DNA from: Raineyella sp964402325
Lineage (GTDB): Bacteria > Actinomycetota > Actinomycetes > Propionibacteriales > Propionibacteriaceae
NCBI GenBank assembly: GCA_964402325.1
Contig: CAYOBI010000005.1
Span: forward strand, 1-64,000
Length of the DNA stretch: 64,000 nt
Direction: 5' to 3'
The first letter of the stretch is position 1. Each line of letters begins with the position of its first letter. The notes under the pieces are model-generated. The model was not told where the DNA came from. It worked only from the letters and a program-made list of their open reading frames with translations, and ran no database searches. This document shows, piece by piece, positions 1 through 7,715 of the stretch. A program made the position numbers and the translations under genes.

Positions 1-866
1 TCGTCGCGAACGGCGACGCCGAGGCGATCATGATCGAGAAGAAGCTGCTCAGCTTCCGCACGCAGAACCACCTCTCCGAGCCGGTCCGGGTCAACCCGGA
101 CGACGTCGTCGAGTCCAACGCGGCGCTCCGCGACGTGGTGCCGTCCGAGGGCAAGAAGGGCTACGACGTCCGCGAGATCATCCGCGGCATCGTCGACTAC
201 GCCGACTTCCTCGAGGTCCAGGCCGGCTACGCGCAGAACATCGTCGTCGGCTTCGCCCGGATCAACGGGTACAGCGTCGGCGTCGTGGCGAACCAGCCGA
301 GCGTGATGTCCGGCGTGCTGGACATCAACTCCTCGGACAAGGGCTCGAAGTTCGTCCGGTTCTGCAACGCCTTCAACATCCCGCTGGTCACCCTCGTCGA
401 CGTCCCCGGCTTCCTGCCCGGCGTCGCCCAGGAGCACGGCGGCATCATCCGCCACGGCGCGAAGATGCTGTACGCCTACTCCGCGGCGACCGTCCCGAAG
501 GTCACCGTCGTGCTCCGCAAGGCGTACGGCGGCGCGTACCTGGCGATGTGCTCCAAGGACCTCGGTGCGGACAAGGTCTTCGCCTGGCCGACCGCCGAGA
601 TCGCGGTGATGGGTGCCGAGGGTGCGGCGAACATCGTGTTCAAGAAGGAGATCTCCGAGGCGGACGATCCGGTCAGCCGCAAGGCCGAGTTGGTCGAGGA
701 GTACCGCGAGACCTTCGCCACCCCGTACATGGCGGCGTCGCGCGGCCTGGTCGACGACATCATCGACCCGGCCGACACCCGCCGCGAGGTGGCCATGGCC
801 CTCGAGGTGCTGCGCTCCAAGCGGCAGCTGCGCCCCGACAAGAAGCACGGCCTCGGGCCGGCGTGA
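1..866 (+). CDS. mmdA: Methylmalonyl-CoA carboxyltransferase 12S subunit (carboxyl transferase), 5' truncated
   Basis: This is the C-terminal part (about 288 residues) of a biotin-dependent carboxyl transferase. The reading frame is open from base 3, so the gene starts before the window; family members have roughly 510-530 residues. Visible signatures of the second crotonase-like half are the glycine-rich stretch VPGFLPGVAQEHGGI, the KAYGGAYLAM segment and the AEIAVMGAEGAANI segment that line the acyl-CoA and biotin site. Acyl-CoA carboxylase beta subunits share this fold. The choice of transcarboxylase 12S subunit rests on the two genes that follow, a small protein and a 1.3S-type biotin carrier. 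The enzyme moves a carboxyl group from methylmalonyl-CoA to biotin during propionate formation. A propionyl-CoA carboxylase beta subunit is the main alternative. Confidence 0.88.
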   Translation, partial: VANGDAEAIMIEKKLLSFRTQNHLSEPVRVNPDDVVESNAALRDVVPSEGKKGYDVREIIRGIVDYADFLEVQAGYAQNIVVGFARINGYSVGVVANQPSVMSGVLDINSSDKGSKFVRFCNAFNIPLVTLVDVPGFLPGVAQEHGGIIRHGAKMLYAYSAATVPKVTVVLRKAYGGAYLAMCSKDLGADKVFAWPTAEIAVMGAEGAANIVFKKEISEADDPVSRKAELVEEYRETFATPYMAASRGLVDDIIDPADTRREVAMALEVLRSKRQLRPDKKHGLGPA

Positions 867-879
867 TCGGGGAGGCACG

Positions 880-1194
880 ATGACGGAGCAGAACCAGATC
901 GCCGCCCTCCAGCAGACGATCGACCAGCTCACCGCGCGGCTCGCCGCGGCGGAGGGGCGGATGGCGGAATTCGACCGGATGGCGGTCCTCTGGGCCGAGG
1001 AGCATCAGGTCGACGAGGACACCATGATGGTCATCGCGGCGGCCGTCGCGGCCGTCCTCGGACACCGGGCCAAGGTCAAGCAGATCCACTTCCACGAGGG
1101 CTCGGGGTGGACCACCGCCGGCCGGATGGAGGTCCAGGACCACCGCAAGACCCAGGCGCGGCCCGCCCGCCAGAACCCGCTCACGCTGCACTGA
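880..1194 (+). CDS. Small conserved protein between 12S and 1.3S transcarboxylase genes
   Basis: A 104-residue protein starting 13 bases after the 12S subunit, behind a GGGGAGG ribosome-binding site. The first 45 residues are rich in Gln, Leu, Ala and Glu and look like a short amphipathic or coiled-coil helix. Then follow an acidic stretch (EEHQVDEDTMM), an Ala/Val helix and a basic tail. It has no transmembrane segment or catalytic motif that I can see. A small gene in this position is known in propionibacterial transcarboxylase clusters, and small epsilon-type subunits accompany acyl-CoA carboxylases in other actinobacteria. A structural or assembly role in the carboxyltransferase complex is therefore an inference from position only. 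Confidence 0.75.
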   Translation: MTEQNQIAALQQTIDQLTARLAAAEGRMAEFDRMAVLWAEEHQVDEDTMMVIAAAVAAVLGHRAKVKQIHFHEGSGWTTAGRMEVQDHRKTQARPARQNPLTLH

Positions 1195-1213
1195 GGACGA
1201 GGAGGAAACAGAC

Positions 1214-1579
1214 ATGAGACTCAAGGTGACAGTCAACGGCACCGCGTACGACGTCGACGTCGAGGTCGAGCAGACGCACCCCTCGCTCGGTGACCTCGGC
1301 GTGATCGGCGCCTACACGGGCCCCGCGCCCACTGCGCCGGTGACCTCGACGATGCCGGCCGCGAGCGCCAATTCGGTGGTCGCCCCGCTGGCCGGGTCGG
1401 TGGCCCGGATCATGGTCAAGGAGGGCGAGGAGATCACCGCCGGCCAGGTGCTGGTGGTGCTCGAGGCGATGAAGATGGAGACCGAGATCACCGCGCCGTC
1501 CGACGGCACGGTCGGTTCGGTCCTGGTCGCGGTCGGCGACGCCGTCCAGGGCGGCCAGGCCCTGATCTCGCTGGCCTGA
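1214..1579 (+). CDS. bccP: Biotin carboxyl carrier protein, transcarboxylase 1.3S subunit
   Basis: A 121-residue biotinyl carrier. The N-terminus MRLKVTVNGTAYDVDVEVE closely resembles the start of the Propionibacterium 1.3S subunit, which binds the 12S and 5S subunits. After an Ala/Pro/Thr-rich linker (about residues 35-50) comes a lipoyl/biotinyl domain with the EAMKMET signature; Lys87 is the expected biotinylation site. It carries the carboxyl group from the 12S to the 5S active site, where pyruvate becomes oxaloacetate. The AGGAGGAAA ribosome-binding site is strong. The gene is last in the cluster and is followed by a strong hairpin. No 5S subunit gene is in this window. Confidence 0.93.
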   Translation: MRLKVTVNGTAYDVDVEVEQTHPSLGDLGVIGAYTGPAPTAPVTSTMPAASANSVVAPLAGSVARIMVKEGEEITAGQVLVVLEAMKMETEITAPSDGTVGSVLVAVGDAVQGGQALISLA

Positions 1580-1605
1580 CCGGACCCCGCGGCCCGATCA
1601 GACCC

Positions 1606-1660
1606 GTACGACGGGGGATCCGTGGTGGGACTGCCCACCACGGATCCCCCGTTGTCGTAC
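1606..1660. terminator. Strong bidirectional hairpin terminator
   Basis: A near-perfect inverted repeat with arms 1606-1629 and 1634-1660. There is a 4-base loop and a 3-base bulge in the right arm. It lies between the convergent bccP and SDR genes and can stop transcription from both sides. There is no U-tract, as is common for high-GC actinobacterial terminators. Confidence 0.85.
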
Positions 1661-1668
1661 CGGGCCGG

Positions 1669-2433
1669 CTACCGGGCCCGGAAGATCTTGTGCTGGGCGG
1701 GCTGGACGCGCGGCCGCACCACCATCCGGTCGATGTTGACGTGCGCCGGCAGGGACGCGACGAAGCCGATGCAGGAGGCGATGTCCTCGGCGGTCAGGAC
1801 GCCCTCGACCCCGGCGTAGACGGCGTCGGCGCGGTCCTGGTCGCCGGCGAAGCGGACCAGGGAGAAGTCGGTACGCACCATGCCCGGGACGATCTCCACC
1901 ACCCGCAGCGGCCGGTCGTACGTCTCCAGCCGCATCGACTGCGCCATCGAGCGCTCGGCGGCCTTGACTCCGCAGTAGCCGGCGCCGCCTTCGTAGCCAC
2001 CGTCGGCGGCCACCGAGGTGACGAAGACGACCTGGCCGCGGCCACCGTCGGCGGCGACCAGTGCGGGGGTGAGGGCCCGGGTGACCCGGGCGGCGCCGAG
2101 CACGTTCATCTCGTACATCCGCTGCCAGTTGTCGAGGTCGGCCTCGGCGACCGGCGACAGGCCGAGGGCCCCGCCGGCGTTGTTGACCAGCAGCTCCACC
2201 CGCGGGCCCGCCGCCGCGGCGAGCGCCGCGACCGACGCGTCGTCGGTGACGTCGCAGACCTGGACGCGGCCGCCGATCTCCTCGGCGACCTCGCGCAGCC
2301 GGTCCTCGCGGCGGGCGGCGCAGATGACCTCGTAGCCCTGGGCGGCGAGGGTTCGGGCCGTCGCGGCGCCGATGCCGCTGCTGGCACCGGTGACGACGGC
2401 GAGGGGACGGGCGGGTGTGGCGGGAGCGTTCAT
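1669..2433 (-). CDS. Short-chain dehydrogenase/reductase (SDR)
   Basis: A classical SDR of 254 residues with a Rossmann fold. Near the N-terminus is the NAD(P)-binding motif TGASSGIG. It is followed by an Arg-rich cofactor-specificity segment (AARREDR, suggesting NADP), the NNAGG motif, a catalytic serine in VFVTSVAADGG and the Tyr-x3-Lys pair in YCGVK. The substrate cannot be told from sequence; relatives act on serine, 3-hydroxy acids or ketones. The ATG at 2433 was chosen because the TGASSGIG motif then lies about 15 residues in. A GATACT hexamer sits 6 bases upstream, so the transcript may be leaderless. The gene is divergent from gpmA. Confidence 0.85.
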   Translation of the reverse strand: MNAPATPARPLAVVTGASSGIGAATARTLAAQGYEVICAARREDRLREVAEEIGGRVQVCDVTDDASVAALAAAAGPRVELLVNNAGGALGLSPVAEADLDNWQRMYEMNVLGAARVTRALTPALVAADGGRGQVVFVTSVAADGGYEGGAGYCGVKAAERSMAQSMRLETYDRPLRVVEIVPGMVRTDFSLVRFAGDQDRADAVYAGVEGVLTAEDIASCIGFVASLPAHVNIDRMVVRPRVQPAQHKIFRAR

Positions 2434-2480
2434 GACCGCAGTATCCCGCACCCCGTGCCCCCTTCCGGTCGGTCGACCAT

Positions 2481-2486
2481 TAGGCT
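2481..2486 (+). promoter_or_regulatory. Predicted -10 element of gpmA (leaderless)
   Basis: TAGGCT lies exactly 6 bases before the ATG at 2493, which would place the transcription start on the start codon. There is no Shine-Dalgarno sequence. The same hexamer and spacing recur before the genes at 35530 (plus strand) and 58808 (minus strand). Confidence 0.55.
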
Positions 2487-2492
2487 CGGGGC

Positions 2493-3242
2493 ATGACTGC
2501 AAAGCTGATCCTGCTGCGCCACGGCGAAAGCGAGTGGAACGCCAAGAATCTCTTCACCGGCTGGGTCGATGTCGACATCAACGACAAGGGCAAGGCCGAG
2601 GCCGCGCGCGGTGGCGAGCTGCTCGCCGCCGAGGGCCTGCTGCCCGAGGTGCTGTTCACCTCCACCCTGAAGCGGGCCATCCACACCGCCGAGATCGCCC
2701 TGCGGACCTGCGACCGCCACTGGATCCCGGTGGAGCGTTCCTGGCGGCTCAACGAGCGCCACTATGGTGCGCTGCAGGGCAAGAACAAGACCGAGATCCG
2801 CGACGAGTTCGGCGAGGACCAGTTCATGCTCTGGCGCCGCTCGTACGACCAGCCGCCGCCGGTGCTGGACGCCGACGACAAGTGGTCGCAGTACCACCAC
2901 CCGCAGTACGCCGACCTGCCCAGCGAGATCCGCCCGCAGACCGAGTGCCTCAAGGACGTCGTCTCCCGGATGCTGCCGTTCTGGTACGACCGGATCGTGC
3001 CGGAGCTGAGCGCGGGGCGCACCGTGCTGGTGACCGCCCACGGCAACTCGCTGCGTGCCCTGGTCAAGCACCTCGACGGCATCTCCGACGACGCGATCTC
3101 CGGCCTCAACATCCCGACCGGCATCCCGTTGTTCTACGAACTGGATGAGGACATGAAGCCGACCGTCCCCGGCGGCCGCTACCTCGACCCGGAGGCCGCC
3201 AAGGCCTCCATCGAGGCGGTCAAGAACCAGGGCAAGAAGTAG
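2493..3242 (+). CDS. gpmA: 2,3-bisphosphoglycerate-dependent phosphoglycerate mutase
   Basis: A 249-residue cofactor-dependent phosphoglycerate mutase, the normal family length, which interconverts 3- and 2-phosphoglycerate in glycolysis and gluconeogenesis. The phosphohistidine motif LLRHGESEWN puts the catalytic His at residue 10. Further family blocks are FTGWVDVDIND, ERHYGALQGKNK, and the second active-site His183 in VTAHGNSLR. The gene is followed by a hairpin and converges on phoU. A gpm gene next to senX3-regX3 is a known actinobacterial arrangement, which supports the identities of all four neighbours. Confidence 0.97.
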   Translation: MTAKLILLRHGESEWNAKNLFTGWVDVDINDKGKAEAARGGELLAAEGLLPEVLFTSTLKRAIHTAEIALRTCDRHWIPVERSWRLNERHYGALQGKNKTEIRDEFGEDQFMLWRRSYDQPPPVLDADDKWSQYHHPQYADLPSEIRPQTECLKDVVSRMLPFWYDRIVPELSAGRTVLVTAHGNSLRALVKHLDGISDDAISGLNIPTGIPLFYELDEDMKPTVPGGRYLDPEAAKASIEAVKNQGKK

Positions 3243-3249
3243 TCCCGGT

Positions 3250-3282
3250 CCCGTCCCGCGTCCGGTCCGGACGCGGGACGGG
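3250..3282. terminator. Hairpin terminator between gpmA and phoU
   Basis: A perfect 14-base-pair stem (3250-3263 with 3269-3282) with a 5-base loop. It lies between the convergent gpmA and phoU genes. Confidence 0.8.
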
Positions 3283-3313
3283 TTGAAGGCGGGACGGGTT
3301 GAAGGCGGGACGG
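3274..3313. repeat. 16-base tandem repeat, 2.5 copies
   Basis: The unit CGGGACGGGTTGAAGG occurs at 3274-3289 and 3290-3305, with a half unit at 3306-3313. It starts inside the right arm of the gpmA terminator and runs up to the phoU stop codon. It is probably a slippage product. Confidence 0.85.
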
Positions 3314-3314
3314 C

Positions 3315-3959
3315 CTACACCGGGTCGTCGCCGGTGACGACGTAGACGAGCCGCTCGGAGATCTCCACCGCGTGGTCGGCGATCCGCTCGTAGTAGCGTC
3401 CGAGCAGGGCGGTGTCCACCGCCGCCTCGACGCTGTGTGTCCAGTTGCCGTCCACGAGCGTACGGAACTGGTCGCGCCGCAGCGCGTCCATCACCTCGTC
3501 CTCGGTGGCCAGGTGGCCGGCGGTGTCGATGTTGAGGTCGCGCAGCATGGTGCCGGCATCGGCGACCATCGAACCGGCCACCTCGGCCATCCGGCGGAAG
3601 TTGTCCTGCAGGGTGTCCGGCACGGCGCACTCGGGGAAACGCAGCCGGGCGATCTTGGCCACGTGGGCGGTCAGGTCGCCCATCCGGGTCAGCTCGCCGA
3701 GCATCCGGATCGCGGAGAAGACCGTCCGCAGCTCGCCGGCCACCGGGGCCTGGCGGGCCAGCATCGAGAAGGTGCGCCGCTCGAGCTCGTCGGCCAGGTC
3801 ATCGATCATCCGGTCGTTGGAGATCACCTGCTCGGCCAACGGCAGGTCGGCGGTCAACAGGGCGGTCGTCGCGTCGGCGAGGGCGGTGTGTACCAGGTCC
3901 ACCATCCGCGCCAGATCGGCCATCGTCTCCCGGAGCTGTGCCCGGTAGGTGTCGCGCAC
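3315..3959 (-). CDS. phoU: Phosphate signalling protein PhoU
   Basis: A 214-residue PhoU with the two-repeat helical-bundle pattern. Each repeat has the Glu/Asp plus Arg metal-binding helix, seen as NDRMIDDLADELERR in the first half and YYERIADHAVEISE in the second. PhoU links the Pst phosphate transporter to the histidine kinase and damps the phosphate-starvation response. The GTG start at 3959 is preceded by an AGGAGG six bases upstream, although the frame stays open further. It is divergent from senX3-regX3, its likely partner system. The intergenic region also carries a Pho box. No pst genes are in the window. Confidence 0.93.
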   Translation of the reverse strand: MRDTYRAQLRETMADLARMVDLVHTALADATTALLTADLPLAEQVISNDRMIDDLADELERRTFSMLARQAPVAGELRTVFSAIRMLGELTRMGDLTAHVAKIARLRFPECAVPDTLQDNFRRMAEVAGSMVADAGTMLRDLNIDTAGHLATEDEVMDALRRDQFRTLVDGNWTHSVEAAVDTALLGRYYERIADHAVEISERLVYVVTGDDPV

Positions 3960-4141
3960 CCCGGCCCTCCTCTCGTACGGCGTGTGTTCCGGGGCCGTCG
4001 CGGCCTCCCCGGCGTCCGCGACCGGTGGCTGGGGGTCGCGTCGTGCGCCCCGCCGTACCGGCCGCCGCTGCCGCCCGGGTGTCGGATCATCCCTCGTCAC
4101 CGGTTGCCGTCCTGTCTGGGTCCGCGGCAGGGTGACACGCC

Positions 4142-4147
4142 AATATA
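4142..4147 (-). promoter_or_regulatory. Possible -10 element for phoU
   Basis: TATATT on the minus strand is the only AT-rich hexamer in this GC-rich intergenic region. It would give an RNA leader of about 175 bases before the phoU GTG. No convincing -35 element is visible. Confidence 0.35.
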
Positions 4148-4250
4148 GCCCGTCAGCGTGTCGGCGCGGCGTCGATGCCGGACCGAGGGGAGGCCCCTCG
4201 CCGCATCCCGGGAGGTTATCCCACCGACGGGACCCTCCGGGGGGACCGGG

Positions 4251-4280
4251 CTGAACACCTCGTGAACACTGCGTGAACCA
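4251..4280 (+). promoter_or_regulatory. Pho box: three 11-base direct repeats (predicted RegX3/PhoP-type operator)
   Basis: The core GAAC occurs at 4253, 4264 and 4275, exactly 11 bases apart, in the contexts CTGAACACC, GTGAACACT and GTGAACCAC. On the other strand this reads as direct repeats of GTTCAC/GTTCAG, the pattern of actinobacterial phosphate-response regulator sites. It ends about 35 bases before the senX3 -10 element, so it is placed to activate senX3-regX3 and may also act on phoU. The 357-base region 3960-4316 otherwise holds only the two promoters and a short GC-rich hairpin near 4182-4196. Confidence 0.75.
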
Positions 4281-4315
4281 CCCCTCTCCGCGTTGGGACG
4301 CCCGGACGGCCCCCG

Positions 4316-4321
4316 TATGAT
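4316..4321 (+). promoter_or_regulatory. Predicted -10 element of senX3 (leaderless)
   Basis: TATGAT ends 7 bases before the GTG at 4329. This decides the start between the GTG and the in-frame ATG at 4317, which would lie inside the -10 element itself. Confidence 0.55.
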
Positions 4322-4328
4322 CTGGCCT

Positions 4329-5594
4329 GTGAACGCCTCCCTCGCCACCGCCGGTGGCTTCGTGGCGGGCGTGCTCCTCGGCGTCCTGGTGATGGCTCTG
4401 CGCGCCCGGGCCCGTCGGATCCGCGAGGACCTGCTGCGCGCCGAGATGGCCGCCCGGGTGACCGTACGTCCCGAGGTCTCCCAGGTGCTCAACCAATTGC
4501 GGTCCGGGGCCCTGGTCATCGGACCGCACGACGAGGTGCTCCAGTCGACCGCGCAGGCCCGTACGCTCGGCGTCGTGCGTGGTGCCCGGGTGGTGGTGCC
4601 CGCCGTGCTGTCGCTGGTCCGGAAGGTCCGCCAGGATCGCCGCGCCCGCAGCACCGAGCTGGACCTGAAGCGCGAGGGGCTGACCAGCCTGCACCTGATG
4701 GCCCGGGTGGCGCCGCTCGACGACCGTACGTTGCTGGTCCTGGTCGAGGACCGGACCGCCGCCCGGCGGATCGACGAGACCCGACGCGACTTCGTGGCGA
4801 ACGTTTCCCACGAGCTGAAGACCCCGATCGGTGCGGTCACGCTGCTGGCCGAGACGCTGGAGGAGGCGGCGGACAGTCCGGACGACGTCCGCCGGTTCGC
4901 CCGGCGGCTGCAGATCGAGGGGGCCCGGCTCTCCGACCTCGTCCGCCAGATCATCGACCTGAGCCGGCTGCAGTCCGACGATCCGCTGCTCGATCAGAAC
5001 GAGGTGCTGGTCGACGAGGTGATCCTCGACGCCGTCGACCGCAACCGGGTCGACGCCGAGGACCGCCACATCGCGCTCACCGTCGGCGGGCCGTCCGGGC
5101 TGGAGGTGATCGGCGACGAGGAGCAGCTCACCATCGCCGTCTCCAACCTGATCGAGAACGCGATCATGTACTCCGAGCGGAGCGCCAGGGTGGCGGTGGC
5201 CGCCAGGGCGGTCCGGCTCGGCGAGGAGGACTTCGTCGAGATCAGCGTCTCGGACAACGGCATCGGCATCCCCGAGGACGAGGTGCAGCGGATCTTCGAA
5301 CGGTTCTACCGGGTCGACTACGCGCGCAGCCGGGACAACGGCGGCACCGGACTCGGTCTGTCCATCGTCAAGCACATCGCCGCGGCCCACGGCGGCTACG
5401 TGCACGTCTGGAGCAAGCTGGGGCAGGGCTCCACGTTCACCATCCGGATCCCGCTGCACCATCAGGGGGATGTCGCCGACGGGCCCGCCGGCGACACAGC
5501 CACCACGGACCGGGCCACTGTGCACCGGGCCACCATGCACCAGCCCGACGCGCCCGAGGCGCGGGGGACGCACTCGCAGGAGGTAGAGGGATGA
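4329..5594 (+). CDS. senX3: Phosphate-sensing histidine kinase SenX3
   Basis: A 421-residue sensor kinase. It has one N-terminal membrane segment (about residues 3-25), a basic juxtamembrane stretch, a PAS-like domain (about 40-135), and a dimerisation domain with His161 in NVSHELKTP. The HATPase domain has the N box NLIENAIMYS, the G1 box SDNGIGIPEDE, the F box FERFYRVD and the G2 box GGTGLGLSIVKH. The phosphorylated His passes phosphate to RegX3. A Ser/Thr/Pro-rich tail of about 50 residues follows the kinase. The gene overlaps regX3 by four bases (ATGA), which suggests translational coupling. The Pho box upstream predicts autoregulation under phosphate limitation. Confidence 0.93.
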   Translation: MNASLATAGGFVAGVLLGVLVMALRARARRIREDLLRAEMAARVTVRPEVSQVLNQLRSGALVIGPHDEVLQSTAQARTLGVVRGARVVVPAVLSLVRKVRQDRRARSTELDLKREGLTSLHLMARVAPLDDRTLLVLVEDRTAARRIDETRRDFVANVSHELKTPIGAVTLLAETLEEAADSPDDVRRFARRLQIEGARLSDLVRQIIDLSRLQSDDPLLDQNEVLVDEVILDAVDRNRVDAEDRHIALTVGGPSGLEVIGDEEQLTIAVSNLIENAIMYSERSARVAVAARAVRLGEEDFVEISVSDNGIGIPEDEVQRIFERFYRVDYARSRDNGGTGLGLSIVKHIAAAHGGYVHVWSKLGQGSTFTIRIPLHHQGDVADGPAGDTATTDRATVHRATMHQPDAPEARGTHSQEVEG

Positions 5595-6268
5595 CCCGAG
5601 TTCTCGTGATCGAGGACGAGGAGTCCTATCGAGAAGCACTGTCCTACATGCTGCGCAAGGAGGGCTTCGACGTGGTCGAGGCCCCCGACGGCGCCGAGGG
5701 ACTGGCCGAGTTCGATCGGGGCGGTGCCGACATCGTGCTGCTGGACCTGATGATGCCCGGCATGTCCGGCACCGAGGTCTGCCGGCAGCTGAGGTTGCAG
5801 AGCTCGGTGCCGGTGATCATGGTCACCGCCCGGGACACCGAGGTGGACAAGGTGGTCGGTCTCGAGCTCGGCGCCGACGACTACGTCACCAAGCCGTTCT
5901 CCCAGCGTGAGCTGCTCGCCCGGATCCGCGCCGTGCTGCGCCGCGGCCAGGAGGTCGAGCTGATCCCCGACGTGGTCGAGTCCGGTGGCGTACGGATGGA
6001 CGTGGAGCGTCACGAGGTGGCGGTCAACGGCGAGCCGGTGCGGCTGGCGCTGAAGGAGTTCGAGCTGCTCGAGATGCTGCTGCGCAACGCCGGCCGGGTG
6101 ATGACCCGCGGCCAGCTGATCGACCGGGTCTGGGGGGCCGACTACGTCGGCGACACCAAGACCCTGGACGTCCATGTCAAGCGGCTGCGCGCCAAGATCG
6201 AGGCGAACCCGGCCCGGCCGGTCCACCTGGTCACCGTCCGCGGCCTCGGCTACAAGTTCGAGGGCTGA
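5591..6268 (+). CDS. regX3: Response regulator RegX3
   Basis: A 225-residue OmpR/PhoB-type regulator. The receiver domain (about 1-115) has the acidic pocket IEDEE, the phosphoacceptor Asp52 in LLDLMMPG and the conserved Lys in YVTKPFSQ. The C-terminal winged-helix domain (about 125-225) carries LALKEFELLEMLL and KTLDVHVKRLRAKIE, the recognition-helix region of this class. It pairs with the SenX3 kinase encoded just upstream. The Pho box at 4251-4280 is its expected binding site. The gene is followed by a strong hairpin, so the operon has two genes. Confidence 0.95.
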   Translation: MTRVLVIEDEESYREALSYMLRKEGFDVVEAPDGAEGLAEFDRGGADIVLLDLMMPGMSGTEVCRQLRLQSSVPVIMVTARDTEVDKVVGLELGADDYVTKPFSQRELLARIRAVLRRGQEVELIPDVVESGGVRMDVERHEVAVNGEPVRLALKEFELLEMLLRNAGRVMTRGQLIDRVWGADYVGDTKTLDVHVKRLRAKIEANPARPVHLVTVRGLGYKFEG

Positions 6269-6300
6269 GCCGGCCTGTCCCGTCCCGGACTCACCGCGAA

Positions 6301-6346
6301 CGCAGCACACCCCCGGCCGGGACCTTCCGACCGGGGGTGTGCTGCG
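6301..6346. terminator. Hairpin terminator after regX3
   Basis: A perfect 16-base-pair stem (6301-6316 with 6331-6346) with a 14-base loop, between regX3 and the convergent lipoprotein gene. Confidence 0.85.
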
Positions 6347-6369
6347 TACGGGCAGGTGCTGCGGGTGGC

Positions 6370-7014
6370 TCAGCCGTGCGTGGCCGCGGAGGCGGACGCG
6401 GACGGCGACGCCGACGCCGACGCGGAGGCGACCGCCGACATGGTGGCGAAGTCCGGCTTGGTCGCGTCGATCACGGGGACGCGGGCGGTGAGCCGGCCGT
6501 TGTTCGCGAAGGTGAGCGTCAGCTCGACGTCGAGACCCGGGGTGAGCTTCGCGCCGGTGACGGTGGTGCGGCTGTCCTCGAGCCGGACCGGCTTCTCGAC
6601 CGTGAGCGGCAGGGGCTCGGCCAGGGTCACGCTGACCGAGCCGCCGGTGTCACCGGTGGCCGTCAGGACCCGGCCGGAGACGGACTGCAGGGTGTCGAGG
6701 GTCGGCTCGGTGGCCTTGGCGGTCTGGGTGTTGCTGAACGGGGTGCTGGACGGCGAGGCGTACACGGTGCCGGCGAGGTGAGCCTGGGAGCCGTCCGGCA
6801 GGGCGACCAGCATCAGGTTGCGCACCTTGATGTAGCCCTTGCCCTGGTCGACCTGCTGACCGTTGGCGAGGTCGAGGTTCACGCCCTCCGCCTGGGTGTA
6901 CTGCTGCAGCGTCTGGTGTTCGAACCCCATGCGGCAACCCGCGAGCCCGAACAGGGAGGCGGTGGCGACAATGACAACGGCGGTGCGCTTGGCGTGGTTC
7001 TTCAGGGTGGGCAC
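6370..7014 (-). CDS. Putative lipoprotein of unknown function
   Basis: A 214-residue exported protein. The N-terminus is a lipoprotein signal: a basic start (KNHAKR), a hydrophobic stretch and the lipobox FGLAGC, so Cys would be lipidated and the protein anchored to the outer face of the membrane. The mature part is beta-rich with no motif I recognise. It resembles small actinobacterial surface lipoproteins described only as hypothetical. The last 25 residues are a low-complexity Ala/Ser tail encoded by near-repeats of GGCGGACGC type. The gene sits alone between two convergent or divergent units. Confidence 0.75.
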   Translation of the reverse strand: MPTLKNHAKRTAVVIVATASLFGLAGCRMGFEHQTLQQYTQAEGVNLDLANGQQVDQGKGYIKVRNLMLVALPDGSQAHLAGTVYASPSSTPFSNTQTAKATEPTLDTLQSVSGRVLTATGDTGGSVSVTLAEPLPLTVEKPVRLEDSRTTVTGAKLTPGLDVELTLTFANNGRLTARVPVIDATKPDFATMSAVASASASASPSASASAATHG

Positions 7015-7191
7015 GATTCAGGACTCCTCGTTGGGCCAGGTCAGACTCGTGCACAGATTAGCCAGAAAGGTGGTCACCCGGCACATCGTTTGCCACCGCC
7101 GGCTGTCACGATCGGGCGTCGATCCGTCCCACGCTAACCGTTGTCGGACGGGTGTGCCACTCGGAACCCGGTGTGTCACGGGCCTCCGTGA

Positions 7192-7197
7192 TAGAAT
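7192..7197 (+). promoter_or_regulatory. Predicted -10 element of carD
   Basis: TAGAAT lies 22 bases before the carD ATG. A start near 7204 would leave a short leader that contains the AAAGGGGA ribosome-binding site. The 205-base region 7015-7219 holds nothing else I can identify. Confidence 0.5.
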
Positions 7198-7219
7198 CGG
7201 GGCGCGAAAGGGGACATGT

Positions 7220-7705
7220 ATGACGTTTGCAGTCGGTGAAACGGTGGTCTATCCCAATCATGGGGCGGCCGTCATCGAAGACATGGAAACCCGCAAGATC
7301 AAGGGGGAGGACAAGCTCTACCTGGTGCTGAGGATCGTCGGTCAGAACGATCTGGTGGTCCGGGTCCCGGCGTGCAACCTCGACCTCGTCGGCGTCCGGG
7401 ACGTCGTGGACGCCGATGGTCTGGAGAAGGTCTTCGAGGTGCTGCGTGCGCCGCATGCCGAGGAGCCCGCGAACTGGTCCCGCCGGTACAAGGCCAACCT
7501 GGAGAAGCTGCACTCGGGCAACGTGCTCAAGGTCGCCGAGGTCGTCCGTGACCTGTGGCGCCGGGGCAACGATCGTGGGCTGTCGGCCGGCGAGAAGCGG
7601 ATGCTGGTCAAGGCCCGCCAGGTGCTCGCCTCGGAGGTCGCCCTCGCCGAGAAGTGCGGCGAGGATCGCGCGGAGGAGCTGCTGGACGAGGTCCTCGCCT
7701 CCTGA
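7220..7705 (+). CDS. carD: CarD-family RNA polymerase-binding transcription regulator
   Basis: A 161-residue protein of the normal actinobacterial CarD length. The N-terminal RNA polymerase interaction domain (about 1-60) opens with TFAVGETVVYPNHG, the family signature. The C-terminal helical domain (about 65-160) contains the AEEPANWSRRYK block and the conserved Trp that wedges into the upstream edge of the transcription bubble. CarD stabilises open promoter complexes and is essential in mycobacteria. ATG 7220 is chosen over ATG 7216 because it is in frame. ispD follows after 10 bases, matching the conserved carD-ispD-ispF order. Confidence 0.95.
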   Translation: MTFAVGETVVYPNHGAAVIEDMETRKIKGEDKLYLVLRIVGQNDLVVRVPACNLDLVGVRDVVDADGLEKVFEVLRAPHAEEPANWSRRYKANLEKLHSGNVLKVAEVVRDLWRRGNDRGLSAGEKRMLVKARQVLASEVALAEKCGEDRAEELLDEVLAS

Positions 7706-7715
7706 TCCTGTCCCC

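Noticed and set aside
4293..4328. Longer starts for senX3 (codons before GTG 4329)
   Set aside because: The ATG at 4317 overlaps the TATGAT element, and no ribosome-binding site supports either longer start.
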